NCBI RefSeq assembly: GCF_027497355.1
Contig: NZ_CP114909.1
Coordinates: 3,925,001 to 3,989,000, forward strand
Origin: Micromonospora sp. WMMA1947
GTDB taxonomy: Bacteria; Actinomycetota; Actinomycetes; Mycobacteriales; Micromonosporaceae
Length of the DNA: 64,000 bases
Reading direction: 5' to 3'
Shown here: positions 55,330-62,662 of the stretch, piece by piece
Numbering within the stretch: the stretch's first letter is position 1
How the letters are laid out: each line of letters starts with the position of its first letter
Translations under genes and position numbers: made by a program
Notes under the pieces: model-generated
Databases searched by the model: none
What the model saw: only the letters and a program-made list of their open reading frames with translations
Told to the model about the DNA's origin: nothing

Positions 55330-55918
55330 GCGGCCGGCGGGCGCCGCTCCGCTACCCACCGCGATCAAGATCCTGATCGCGGGCGGGTTCGGCGTCGGCA
55401 AGACCACCATGGTCGGCGCGGTCAGCGAGACCCGGCCGCTGCGGACCGAGGAGGTGCTCACCGAGACCGGGATCGGCATCGACGACCTGTCCGGTATCGA
55501 GGAGAAGTCGACCACCACCGTGGCGATGGACTTCGGCCGCATCACCATCAGCGACGACCTGGTGCTCTACCTGTTCGGTACGCCCGGGCAGGACCGGTTC
55601 TGGTTCGTCTGGGACGAGCTGGCGCTCGGCGCGCTCGGCGCGGTGGTGCTCGCCGACACCCGCCGGCTGGCCGACTGCTTCCCGTCGATCGACTACTTCG
55701 AGGGGCGCGGTACGCCCTTCGTGGTGGCGGTGAACTGCTTCGAGGGCGCCAAGAAGTTCCGTCTCGACGAGGTGCAGGCCGCGCTCGACCTCGACCCGGG
55801 CGTACCCGTGGTGCTGTGCGACGCGCGCAAGCGGGAGTCGGCCAAGGAGGTGCTGATCACGCTGCTGGAGCACGCCATGAAGCTGCGGGAGGCGCGCCGC
55901 CGCGCCGCCGAGGACTGA
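55310..55918 (+). CDS. Conservon GTP-binding protein (CvnD-like)
   Basis: The 202-residue G-protein has a P-loop GGFGVGKTT (about residues 24-32), a switch region TTVAMDFGRI, DLVLYLFGTPGQDRFW and the specificity-like segment VVAVNCFEG. It is the likely effector switch of the conservon. ATG 55310 starts MDYGRSERPAG and overlaps cvnC by 20 bp. No P450 gene follows it; the locus P450 lies upstream of the terpene genes instead. Confidence 0.92.
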   Translation: MDYGRSERPAGAAPLPTAIKILIAGGFGVGKTTMVGAVSETRPLRTEEVLTETGIGIDDLSGIEEKSTTTVAMDFGRITISDDLVLYLFGTPGQDRFWFVWDELALGALGAVVLADTRRLADCFPSIDYFEGRGTPFVVAVNCFEGAKKFRLDEVQAALDLDPGVPVVLCDARKRESAKEVLITLLEHAMKLREARRRAAED

Positions 55919-55946
55919 ACTGTCACACATCGACGGGGGAGTGGCG

Positions 55947-56429
55947 ATGACCGAGGTGAGCGTCCGGGCGATGAACCCGGACGAGTTCGACAGATGGCAG
56001 GACGAGCTGGCCGCCGGCTACGCGCGGGAGCACGTCACGGCCGGCAACTGGACGCCCGAGGAGGCGCTCGACCGGGCCCGGGAGGCCGCCGCCGGCTTCC
56101 TGCCGCAGGGCATGGCCACACCCGGCATGCTGTTCCTGGTCGGCGAGCTGGCAGACGGTTCACCGGTCGGCCGGCTGTGGATCGGGCTGACCCACCCGCG
56201 CGGTCTCGCCGACTGCGCGTTCCTCTACGACATCGAGGTGGCCGCCGGGCATCGGGGCCGGGGCCTCGGGCGGGCGCTGCTCGCGGCGGGGGAGCGGGCG
56301 GCCCGGGAGCACGGCGCCCGGGCGCTGGAGCTGAACGTCTTCGGCGCCAACGAGACGGCACGCAAGCTGTACGAGACGTCCGGCTACCGGGTGGTCACCC
56401 AGCAGATGCGCAAGGAGTTGCCCGCCTAG
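55947..56429 (+). CDS. GNAT family N-acetyltransferase
   Basis: The 160-residue protein has the acetyl-CoA binding motif HRGRGLGRALL (about residue 100) and the substrate-side strand ALELNVFGANETARKLYETSGY, the standard GNAT layout. Substrate is unknown. ATG 55947 with a GGGGGAG site is preferred to GTG 55941. It follows the conservon by 28 bp and may be co-transcribed. It is convergent with a LysR gene nine bases away. Confidence 0.9.
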   Translation: MTEVSVRAMNPDEFDRWQDELAAGYAREHVTAGNWTPEEALDRAREAAAGFLPQGMATPGMLFLVGELADGSPVGRLWIGLTHPRGLADCAFLYDIEVAAGHRGRGLGRALLAAGERAAREHGARALELNVFGANETARKLYETSGYRVVTQQMRKELPA

Positions 56430-56438
56430 CGGCCGGCG

Positions 56439-57287
56439 TCACAGGCGGGTGGCGGTCCGGATCAGGGCGGCCAGCGCCAGGGACCGGCTGTGCGGCGGCC
56501 ACGCGATCACAGTGGTCACCGCCGGGGCGTCCGGCACCGGCACGACGGTCAGGTCGGCGAGCAGCAGCGACCGGACCGACTCCGGCAGCACCACCACGGT
56601 ACGGCCGAGCGCGATGAGCTGGAACAACTGGGCGTGGTCGCGGACCTCGGGGCCCGGACCGTCCGGATACGACCCGTCGGCCCGGGGCCAGCGCGGCATC
56701 GGCAGGCCGGACAGCGTCTCCACCTCGGCCATGAGGAGGTGCGGCCGCCGGGCCAGCGGATGGCCGGCCGGCAGGACCGCCACCTGCTGCTCGGTGACCA
56801 GTTCCTCGGTGTCCAGCCCGGCGGTCGAGTCGAACGGCAGGTGCAGCAACGCCACGTCGGCCCGCCCGTCGCGCAGCAGCCGTTCCTGCTCGCCGATGCC
56901 GCACAGCAACACCTCGACGGGGACGGCGTCCGGCTCGGCCGCGTACGCGTCGAGCAGTTTCGGCAGCAGTTCGCTCGACGCGCCCGCCTTCGTCGCCAGC
57001 ACCAGCCCGGGGCCGCCGTTCGTGGCCTCGCCGGCGCGGCGGGTACGGCGGTCGGCGGCGTCCACGGCGTCCAGGGCGGCCCGGCCCTCGCGGAGCAGCA
57101 CCGACCCGGCCGCGGTGAGCACGACGCCGCGGCTGTCCCGGTCCAGCAGCGTCACGCCGAGGCGCCGTTCGAGCTGCTGGATCGCGCGCGACAGCGGCGG
57201 CTGGGCGATGCCCAGGCGTCGCGCGGCGCGGCCGAAGTGCAGTTCCTCGGCCACCGCGACGAAGTAGCGAAGCTCCCGCGTCTCCAT
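56439..57287 (-). CDS. LysR-family transcriptional regulator
   Basis: The 282-residue protein has the LysR HTH (ELRYFVAVAEELHFGRAARRLGIAQPPLSRAIQQLERRLG) and a periplasmic-binding-like effector domain. The start is ATG 57287. It diverges from an SDR gene; a perfect 7-bp-arm inverted repeat with T-N11-A lies between them, so it very likely controls the SDR gene and itself. Confidence 0.92.
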   Translation of the reverse strand: METRELRYFVAVAEELHFGRAARRLGIAQPPLSRAIQQLERRLGVTLLDRDSRGVVLTAAGSVLLREGRAALDAVDAADRRTRRAGEATNGGPGLVLATKAGASSELLPKLLDAYAAEPDAVPVEVLLCGIGEQERLLRDGRADVALLHLPFDSTAGLDTEELVTEQQVAVLPAGHPLARRPHLLMAEVETLSGLPMPRWPRADGSYPDGPGPEVRDHAQLFQLIALGRTVVVLPESVRSLLLADLTVVPVPDAPAVTTVIAWPPHSRSLALAALIRTATRL

Positions 57288-57308
57288 CCCGCCACCGTAC
57301 CTCCGAAT

Positions 57309-57327
57309 CGATACCCGCCAGGTATCG
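57309..57327. promoter_or_regulatory. LysR operator between divergent lysR and SDR genes
   Basis: CGATACC-CGCCA-GGTATCG is a perfect 7-bp inverted repeat containing a T-N11-A core (T57312, A57324), the classic LysR-type box, in the 95-bp divergent gap. Confidence 0.8.
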
Positions 57328-57382
57328 GCCGCTACCGAGGTGGTGTTGGAGGCCCGCTCGCCGCGCGGACAGGATCGAAACC

Positions 57383-58114
57383 ATGAGCGAACGGACGATC
57401 GCGCTGGTGACGGGCGCGAACAAGGGAATCGGGTACGAGATCGCGGCGGGCCTGGGCGCGCTGGGCTGGCGGGTGGGCGTCGGTGCCCGGGACGAGCAGC
57501 GGCTCGCGGAGGCGGTCGCGAAGCTGCGCGCGGGTGGTGTGGACGCGTTCGGCGTACCGCTGGACGTGACCGACGACGCGAGCGTGGCCGCCGCCGCCCG
57601 GCTGCTGGAGACGGAGGCCGGCGGGCTGGACGTGCTCGTCAACAACGCGGGCGTGACCGGTGGCGTGCCGCAGCACCCGGGCGACGTCGACCTCGCGACC
57701 ATCCGGACGGCGGTCGAGGTCAACGTGATCGGCGTGGTCCGGGTGACCGAGGCGATGCTGCCGTTGCTGCGCCGCTCGGCCTCGCCGCGGATCGTCAACA
57801 TGTCCAGCGGCGTCGGCTCGCTGACCCGGCAGAGCGCCTCGGAGGGCGAACACCAGACCGGCCCGCTGTCGGTGGCGTACTCGCCGTCGAAGAGCATGCT
57901 CAACGCGGTGACCATCCAGTACGCGCGGGCGCTGGCCGGCACGGGCGTCCTGATCAACGCCGCCTGCCCGGGTTTCACCGCCACCGACCTGAACGACTTC
58001 CGCGGTGTGCGGACCCCGCAGCAGGGCGCGGCGATCGCGATCCGGCTGGCGACGCTGCCCGGCGACGGGCCGACCGGCGGCTACTTCGAGGACGCGGGCG
58101 TGATCCCGTGGTGA
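57383..58114 (+). CDS. Short-chain dehydrogenase/reductase
   Basis: The 243-residue SDR has cofactor motif TGANKGIGYE, the structural NNAG in VLVNNAGVTGG, and the catalytic serine in NMSSGVGSL. The Tyr-xxx-Lys pair lies in VAYSPSKSMLN. It is therefore a complete classical SDR, similar to carbonyl-reductase-like enzymes. The divergent LysR regulator probably controls it in response to a small molecule. Confidence 0.93.
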   Translation: MSERTIALVTGANKGIGYEIAAGLGALGWRVGVGARDEQRLAEAVAKLRAGGVDAFGVPLDVTDDASVAAAARLLETEAGGLDVLVNNAGVTGGVPQHPGDVDLATIRTAVEVNVIGVVRVTEAMLPLLRRSASPRIVNMSSGVGSLTRQSASEGEHQTGPLSVAYSPSKSMLNAVTIQYARALAGTGVLINAACPGFTATDLNDFRGVRTPQQGAAIAIRLATLPGDGPTGGYFEDAGVIPW

Positions 58115-58124
58115 GTGCGGCGCG

Positions 58125-58901
58125 TCAGCACCACATGACCGGGTTGCCGGTCGCCACCGACGCCGCGCACAGCCGGCGCAGCGGCTCCACGATGTAGGCG
58201 AAGTCGCCGCCCGACCGGCTCCGGGACCGCACCGCGAGCCGTTCGGGCGGCGGCTCGCCGTGCCCGCCCACCGGCCGCATCGCCAGCACCGTCCGCGTCC
58301 CGCCGGCGGTGAACTCCACCCGGTCGCCGGGCAGCGGCCGCTGGCCGAACCGGACGGCCCGGAACAGCGTGGCGGGCGGGTCGGCGGTGTCGACAACGAA
58401 GAAGCCGTCCGGATCGACCCCGGCCCGGAAATCCGGGCCCAGCATGAACACCCCGTGGTAGCTCTCGACGTACTGCATCAGCACCCGGCCGGTCGCCTCG
58501 TCGATCAGCTCCACCTCGTCGGTGATCTGGTCGGTGCGCGCGAACGCGTCCAGCTCGGCGAGCGCGACCGCCGCCCGGTCGGCCGGCAGCGAGCCGCCGT
58601 TGAGGTTCGGGAGCGCGGTGGCGAGCGTCGGGAAGCGCTCCGGGCCGGCGGCGCGTAGCGCCTGCTGGAACAGCCGCACACCGGCCCAGTTGGACACGTG
58701 CTCGCTCGCCTGCTCCATGGCCTTGTGCGGGCACGCCTCCGCCTGCCAGGCGTCGAACGTGCGGTGCGCGGCCTCGTTGCCCTCCCACTGCAGCAACAGC
58801 GCGAGACAGCCCTCCTCGTCGATGCCGACCGGTTCGACCGGGCAGGGCGTGGCGAGGCCGTCCTGCCAGCACCGGCAGTACACGAATGCGTCGAGTCCCA
58901 C
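58125..58901 (-). CDS. Conserved protein of unknown function
   Basis: The 258-residue soluble protein starts MGLDAFVYCRCWQDG and has a Cys/His-containing middle (AEACPHKAMEQASEHVSNW). The C-terminal half is beta-rich (YVESYHGVFMLGPDFR, VVDTADPPATLFRAVRFG). I do not recognise a family, and no signal peptide or membrane helix is present. GTG 58901 is the longest plausible start. It is convergent with the SDR gene at a 10-bp gap and downstream of a DUF1877 gene, with a 14-bp tandem repeat between them. Confidence 0.7.
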   Translation of the reverse strand: MGLDAFVYCRCWQDGLATPCPVEPVGIDEEGCLALLLQWEGNEAAHRTFDAWQAEACPHKAMEQASEHVSNWAGVRLFQQALRAAGPERFPTLATALPNLNGGSLPADRAAVALAELDAFARTDQITDEVELIDEATGRVLMQYVESYHGVFMLGPDFRAGVDPDGFFVVDTADPPATLFRAVRFGQRPLPGDRVEFTAGGTRTVLAMRPVGGHGEPPPERLAVRSRSRSGGDFAYIVEPLRRLCAASVATGNPVMWC

Positions 58902-58939
58902 GCCGGCACGCTACCGGCGGCAACCCGACGGCGCGTACC

Positions 58940-59010
58940 CGTTTCCGCCGGCTCGTTTCCGGCGGCTCGTCTTCGGGCGGCTCGTTTCCGTCGGTTCGTT
59001 TCCCGCCGGT
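58940..59010. repeat. Five tandem copies of a ~14-bp unit (CGTTTCCGGCGGCT)
   Basis: Copies begin at 58940, 58954, 58968, 58983 and 58997; the third is 15 bp and the others differ by one to three bases. The array fills the gap from the DUF1877 stop almost to the start of the next gene, so copy number could alter spacing or mRNA structure. Confidence 0.8.
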
Positions 59011-59486
59011 CAGGTGACGGCGAGCAGCACGGCGTCTCCGCTCGCCGCCGCGTCTCGGTAGAAGTCACGCAGCCGGGTGAAGTTCGGCAGCAGGTAGCCG
59101 TCGAACTCGTCGTCGCCGTCGTCCCAGATGTGCGGGTAGATCTCGGCCTCCGACATGGCGGCCGGGTCGAAGCGGGCCCGCAGCGTCGCCTCGTCGATCG
59201 CGTCGAGCCCGGCGGCCACGGCGCGGACGGCGTCGGGCATGAGCAGCCGGGCCGGGCCCATGCCGAGGTCCGGGCCGATCGGGTCACCGCCGATGATCGC
59301 CGGCCCGGCGTCACCCCGGACCTCGTACGTGGTGCCGGTCAGCAGGTAGTGCAGCCCGTGCCACGCCTTGTCGAGATCGAGTTCGTCCGGCCCGCCCGGG
59401 AACAGGGTGCCGACCTTCTCCGGGTCGGCGAGGACCGCCGCCAGCTCCTCGGCGGACAGCCGGCGTGCGTAGAAGATCATGCCCAT
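59010..59486 (-). CDS. DUF1877 (YfbM-like) protein
   Basis: The 158-residue product starts MGMIFYARRLSAEELAAVL and continues with LDLDKAWHGLHYLLTG and ARLLMPDAVRAVAAGLDAI, the DUF1877 pattern. The fold is mixed alpha/beta, and function is not established. ATG 59486 is chosen, with GAGAGG upstream; ATG 59480 is possible. It diverges from the SRPBCC gene. Confidence 0.9.
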   Translation of the reverse strand: MGMIFYARRLSAEELAAVLADPEKVGTLFPGGPDELDLDKAWHGLHYLLTGTTYEVRGDAGPAIIGGDPIGPDLGMGPARLLMPDAVRAVAAGLDAIDEATLRARFDPAAMSEAEIYPHIWDDGDDEFDGYLLPNFTRLRDFYRDAAASGDAVLLAVT

Positions 59487-59564
59487 GGGGTTGCCTCTCG
59501 GGGGACCGGTGGGAATCGGCGGCAGCGTAGCGTGCGCGTGCGACAGGCATGGCACCATCGGCGC

Positions 59565-59969
59565 ATGGCCACCGACACCCGGCACCTCAGCGTCCACATC
59601 GACCGGCCGGTCGCGGATGTCTACGCCTTCGCCGCCGACCCGGCGAACCTGCCCCGCTGGGCGCCGGGTCTCGGCGGCTCGGTCGTGCTCGTCGACGGCC
59701 ACTGGTATGTGGACACGCCCGAAGGGCGGGCGCGGCTGACGTTCGCGCCGGCAAACGAGTACGGCGTGCTCGACCACGAGGTGCTGACGCCGTCGGGCGA
59801 GACGGTGTACGTGCCGTTGCGCGCGATCGCCGACGGCGACGCCACCGAGGTGGTGTTCAGCCTGCGGCGGATGCCCGGCATGAGCGACGCGGACTTCGAG
59901 CGGGACACCGCGCTCGTGGAGGCGGACCTGGCCCGGCTCAAGGCGGTGCTGGAGAGCGCCGCCGGCTGA
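59565..59969 (+). CDS. SRPBCC (START-like) ligand-binding protein
   Basis: The 134-residue protein has the SRPBCC/polyketide-cyclase pattern: LSVHIDRPVADVYAFAADPANLPRWAPGL at the N-terminus, a beta-sheet core and a long C-terminal helix (TALVEADLARLKAVLE). Such proteins bind hydrophobic ligands or act as cyclases. ATG 59565 is used. Its end overlaps the convergent TetR gene by 32 bp. Confidence 0.9.
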   Translation: MATDTRHLSVHIDRPVADVYAFAADPANLPRWAPGLGGSVVLVDGHWYVDTPEGRARLTFAPANEYGVLDHEVLTPSGETVYVPLRAIADGDATEVVFSLRRMPGMSDADFERDTALVEADLARLKAVLESAAG

Positions 59970-60684
59970 GATGCGCGCGTGGTCGGTCCGGCGTGCCGGT
60001 CCGTGCCGCCGCCCGGAGAATGCCGTCGAGGCCCTCCTCGAACAGCAGGTCGTCGGCCCATCGGGCGTCGTCGAGATGGCCGGAGGTGCTGAGGGTCGGA
60101 TAGGTGTCGGCGCGCGCGGCGATGTGGTCGCGGGCTGCGGCTCTCGCGCCCGGGTCCGCGGTCCGGCGCCACGTGGCCTCCGTGAGCGAGGCGCCGATGA
60201 CGTAGTTGGCCAGCATTCTCGTGGCGACCGCGAGCTGAAGACCGTGGCAGCCGCCGCGCACGAGCGCCGACTGCAGGAACTCGGTGCGGGCCAGGACGTT
60301 GGGCCCGAGCATCGGACGACCGATGAGCCCGGGTGCCCAGGGATGGCGCAACATCGCGTCGCGCCAGGCCCGGACGAGGACGCGGATGTCCTCCATCCAG
60401 TCGTCGCCGGCGTCCGGGATCGGCACGTCGCCGAAGATGCGGTCGACGGCCAGGTCCAGGACGTCGTCCTTCGTCTTCACGTGCCAGTAGAGCGCGGTGG
60501 CGGTCACGCCGAGCCGCTGGGCGAGCAGACGCATCGTCAGGCCCTCGACGCCGTGCTCGTCCAGCGCTGTCACGGCGAATTCCACGATGCGCTCACGGGT
60601 CAGCGGCGGCTTACGCCGCGCCCGCGGCTGCTCTGCCCGCAGCCACACCGGTGTCGTCGCCGCACCGGGCTCGGTCGTGGTCAT
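59938..60684 (-). CDS. TetR-family regulator
   Basis: The 248-residue protein has the HTH RERIVEFAVTALDEHGVEGLTMRLLAQRLGVTATALYWHVKTKDDV, typical for tetracycline-type TetR with the TetR_C ligand domain. ATG 60684 is the start. A 7-bp-arm palindrome at 60711-60731 lies just upstream and is a probable operator shared with the divergent small gene at 60781. Its 3' end overlaps the SRPBCC gene. Confidence 0.9.
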   Translation of the reverse strand: MTTTEPGAATTPVWLRAEQPRARRKPPLTRERIVEFAVTALDEHGVEGLTMRLLAQRLGVTATALYWHVKTKDDVLDLAVDRIFGDVPIPDAGDDWMEDIRVLVRAWRDAMLRHPWAPGLIGRPMLGPNVLARTEFLQSALVRGGCHGLQLAVATRMLANYVIGASLTEATWRRTADPGARAAARDHIAARADTYPTLSTSGHLDDARWADDLLFEEGLDGILRAAARTGTPDRPRAHLSRRRSPAPP

Positions 60685-60710
60685 GGAGCCACTCTAGTTC
60701 ACTGGACAGG

Positions 60711-60731
60711 CAGCTTAACAACGGTAAGCTG
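60711..60731. promoter_or_regulatory. Palindromic operator upstream of the TetR gene
   Basis: CAGCTTA (60711-60717) and TAAGCTG (60725-60731) form a perfect 7-bp inverted repeat with a 7-base spacer in the AT-richer divergent gap, as expected for autoregulation by TetR. Confidence 0.6.
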
Positions 60732-60780
60732 ATTGAACAGACGAAAGTTCGGCCTCGACAGTGGGCAAGGAGGCTGCGCC

Positions 60781-61011
60781 GTGCCCCTGCTGCGGATCCA
60801 CCTCGACAGCGACCCCACCACCGCCCGCCGCGTCCTCCACCTGCATCGCGAGGGCGGCATCCATCACGAGTCGCGGGAAGCCGCCCGGGAACAGGTGTGG
60901 CGCCAGGGCCGCACCCCGGCCGGTGACCCGGTCTTCGTCGGCATCACCAACGGCCGCCGCAACGTGCAACTGCTCTACGACGTCGAGGTCTACTCCGACA
61001 CCGTTCCATGA
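60781..61011 (+). CDS. Small hypothetical protein
   Basis: The 76-residue product starts MPLLRIHLDSDPTTARRVLHLHREGGIHHESREAAREQVW and ends with a beta-rich half (VFVGITNGRRNVQLLYDVEVYSD). GTG 60781 has an excellent AAGGAGG with a 7-base spacer, which decides the start over the in-frame ATG at 60733. No family is recognised. It diverges from the TetR gene across a palindrome, so it may be under TetR control. Confidence 0.65.
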   Translation: MPLLRIHLDSDPTTARRVLHLHREGGIHHESREAAREQVWRQGRTPAGDPVFVGITNGRRNVQLLYDVEVYSDTVP

Positions 61012-61143
61012 GGACTCGTCGGTACTCACACCTGGCACGAATGGGAATTGCGACTCGGGCTCGGCCGGCGAAAGGAATTCGGCGCGCCCGTGCGCGAGCG
61101 TTCGATTCCAGGCAACGCAATCCGGCGGACGCAATTCGGCGAT

Positions 61144-61347
61144 TCAGTCGCCGATCGCGTCCCGCATTCGTTCCCTCGTCCAGTATTCGGACGGATCGGT
61201 GGCGCCGGGGCTCGGGTTGTGCGTCGCGACCACCGGGCCGGGCGCCGGCCGCGCCGAGCCGCCGTCGCGCGCCGCGACGACCACGACGGCCGCGGCCACG
61301 GCGAGCGCCGCGACGGCGGCCGCGCCGAGCAGCACACGGTGTGACAT
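61144..61347 (-). CDS. Small secreted or membrane-anchored protein with YWTxERM motif
   Basis: The 67-residue product begins MSHRVLLGAAAVAALAVAAAVVVVAARDGG, one hydrophobic segment that could be a signal anchor. It ends SEYWTRERMRDAIGD. That last motif is the same as the AYWTAERMAAATP pro-region motif of the secreted protease encoded just upstream in the same operon. ATG 61347 has GGAGGAGG four bases upstream. It may be a protease remnant, a free propeptide-like partner, or an independent small protein. Confidence 0.65.
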   Translation of the reverse strand: MSHRVLLGAAAVAALAVAAAVVVVAARDGGSARPAPGPVVATHNPSPGATDPSEYWTRERMRDAIGD

Positions 61348-61421
61348 GTCGCCTCCTCCGGGCCGTGGGGCCGGTGCCGGTCCGCCTGGTGCGCCGGGCG
61401 GCACACCAGGCGGACCGTCGT

Positions 61422-62387
61422 TCACCAGGTGTCGTTCGCGTACGTGTTGTAGAGCGTCCCCACCACCGCGGCGGAGAAGTACGGCGAGCCGTTCGTGTTC
61501 GAGCCGCTCGAGTAACTCATCACCCCGTGCACGTCACCGCGCCTGGTGGTGTTGTCGTAGCTGTAGTACCACGGACCACCGCTCGAACCGCCCCCGAAGC
61601 CGCAGTTCATCTCGATCCGGTTGCTGCCCGCGTCCCGCGACGTGCCCGAGCAGACCCACTGGATCTCGCCGCTGTCCTTGTTGCTCGGGTAGCCGAAGAT
61701 GTCGTAGTGGTACGCCCGGCCGCCGCCGGTGAGCAGCCCGTTCGCGCCGACCGCGTCCACGATCGACCGGCTGCCGTAGACGAGCGCGACAGCCACGTCG
61801 TACTGCCGCTCGCGGGTGCTGATCCAGCCGCTGGGCACCGCGAGCGTGGACCAGTCCCAGGTGCCGTACGGCTGCGCGCCGTTGCGGTACGACGGCACGA
61901 ACATCCAGTTCGCGGTGTGCCAGTCCCGGCCCGGCCCGTCGTGCACGCAGTGCGCGGCCGTGAAGACCATGTTGCGGGCCGGGCTGTTCACCACGCTCGC
62001 GGAGCAGTAGTGGCCCAGGCCGTCGGTCGAGCTGGTGTAGAAGATCTTCCCGACCGTGATCGACTCGTTCAGCTGGGTGCCGAAGCCGCTGCCGTCCTTC
62101 GGTGCCACCGCCTCGGCGAAGCGTCGCACCCGCTCCGCCACAGGGCTCTGGGTGACCGGGCCGGCGGACTTCTCCACCTCGTCGGCCGGGGTGGCCGCCG
62201 CCATGCGCTCGGCCGTCCAGTAGGCCCTGGCCTGCGTGGACGACCCCGCCTTGCGCTCGATCGACGTGACAGCGGCCGGAGCGGCCGTGCCCGCGGTGGT
62301 GCCGGTGCCGGCCAGCGCCGGAGCGCCGGCGAGGATCGCCGGCAGGATCAGGGCCGGCAGGGCCAGAAGTCTGATCGTCGTCTTCAT
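61422..62387 (-). CDS. Secreted trypsin-like serine protease
   Basis: The 321-residue protein has a signal peptide (KTTIRLLALPALILPAILAGAPALA) and a propeptide with AYWTAERMAAATP. The chymotrypsin-fold domain shows the triad: His in FTAAHCVHD, Asp in RQYDVAVALV and Ser in CGFGGGSSGGPW. Cysteines flank the catalytic elements as in secreted actinobacterial proteases. ATG 62387 is preceded by GGAAGGA. The small YWTxERM gene follows 74 bp downstream. Confidence 0.92.
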   Translation of the reverse strand: MKTTIRLLALPALILPAILAGAPALAGTGTTAGTAAPAAVTSIERKAGSSTQARAYWTAERMAAATPADEVEKSAGPVTQSPVAERVRRFAEAVAPKDGSGFGTQLNESITVGKIFYTSSTDGLGHYCSASVVNSPARNMVFTAAHCVHDGPGRDWHTANWMFVPSYRNGAQPYGTWDWSTLAVPSGWISTRERQYDVAVALVYGSRSIVDAVGANGLLTGGGRAYHYDIFGYPSNKDSGEIQWVCSGTSRDAGSNRIEMNCGFGGGSSGGPWYYSYDNTTRRGDVHGVMSYSSGSNTNGSPYFSAAVVGTLYNTYANDTW

Positions 62388-62403
62388 GAAATCCTTCCCA
62401 GTG

Positions 62404-62421
62404 TTCGATTCCCGGATCGAA
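62404..62421. promoter_or_regulatory. Inverted repeat in the protease leader
   Basis: TTCGAT (62404-62409) and ATCGAA (62416-62421) form a perfect inverted repeat around TCCCGG, 17 bp upstream of the protease start. It could be an operator or a weak leader hairpin. Confidence 0.35.
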
Positions 62422-62490
62422 ACTGGAGCGCCCCCGTTGTTCATCGCGATGTCGGCAACGTATCGACGGGCTTCGGAGCATGTCAACGAA

Positions 62491-62649
62491 TCACGGGCGT
62501 CGATTGTTTGCAGTGTCGGATGTGCGATCGGGGAACATTATCGAATTCCAGTTCAGCACCTCCGCCAGGGTCTTCGGTCGCGGGTAGTAGCGCATCACGA
62601 GCGGGTCGCCGAGCATGGCAGCCACGTCGTCGAGGTCGTCGACGGTCAT
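62491..62649 (-). pseudogene. Inverted N-terminal half of a GNAT gene
   Basis: Read on the minus strand from ATG 62649, this encodes MTVDDLDDVAAMLGDPLVMRYYPRPKTLAEVLNW, the helix 1-2 region expected at the front of a RimJ-type GNAT protein. It then continues with about 18 unrelated codons to TGA 62491. It is the missing front of the + strand fragment at 62652-63026, in opposite orientation. The family's first beta-strand (normally just before this) is not found nearby. Confidence 0.7.
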
Positions 62650-62662
62650 CGCTGGACTGGAT
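62545..62662. repeat. Short inverted repeats bounding an apparently inverted GNAT segment
   Basis: CTGAACTGGA (minus strand of 62547-62556) and CTGGACTGGA (62652-62661) are a 10-bp inverted pair with one mismatch. Exchange at this repeat would flip the segment and join ...AEVLNW to IRWNEGLYRG... in frame, restoring a continuous GNAT reading frame. Confidence 0.55.

Noticed and set aside
61100..61109. GTTCGATTCC, resembling a tRNA T-loop
   Set aside because: There is no acceptor stem, D-arm or anticodon arm around it.
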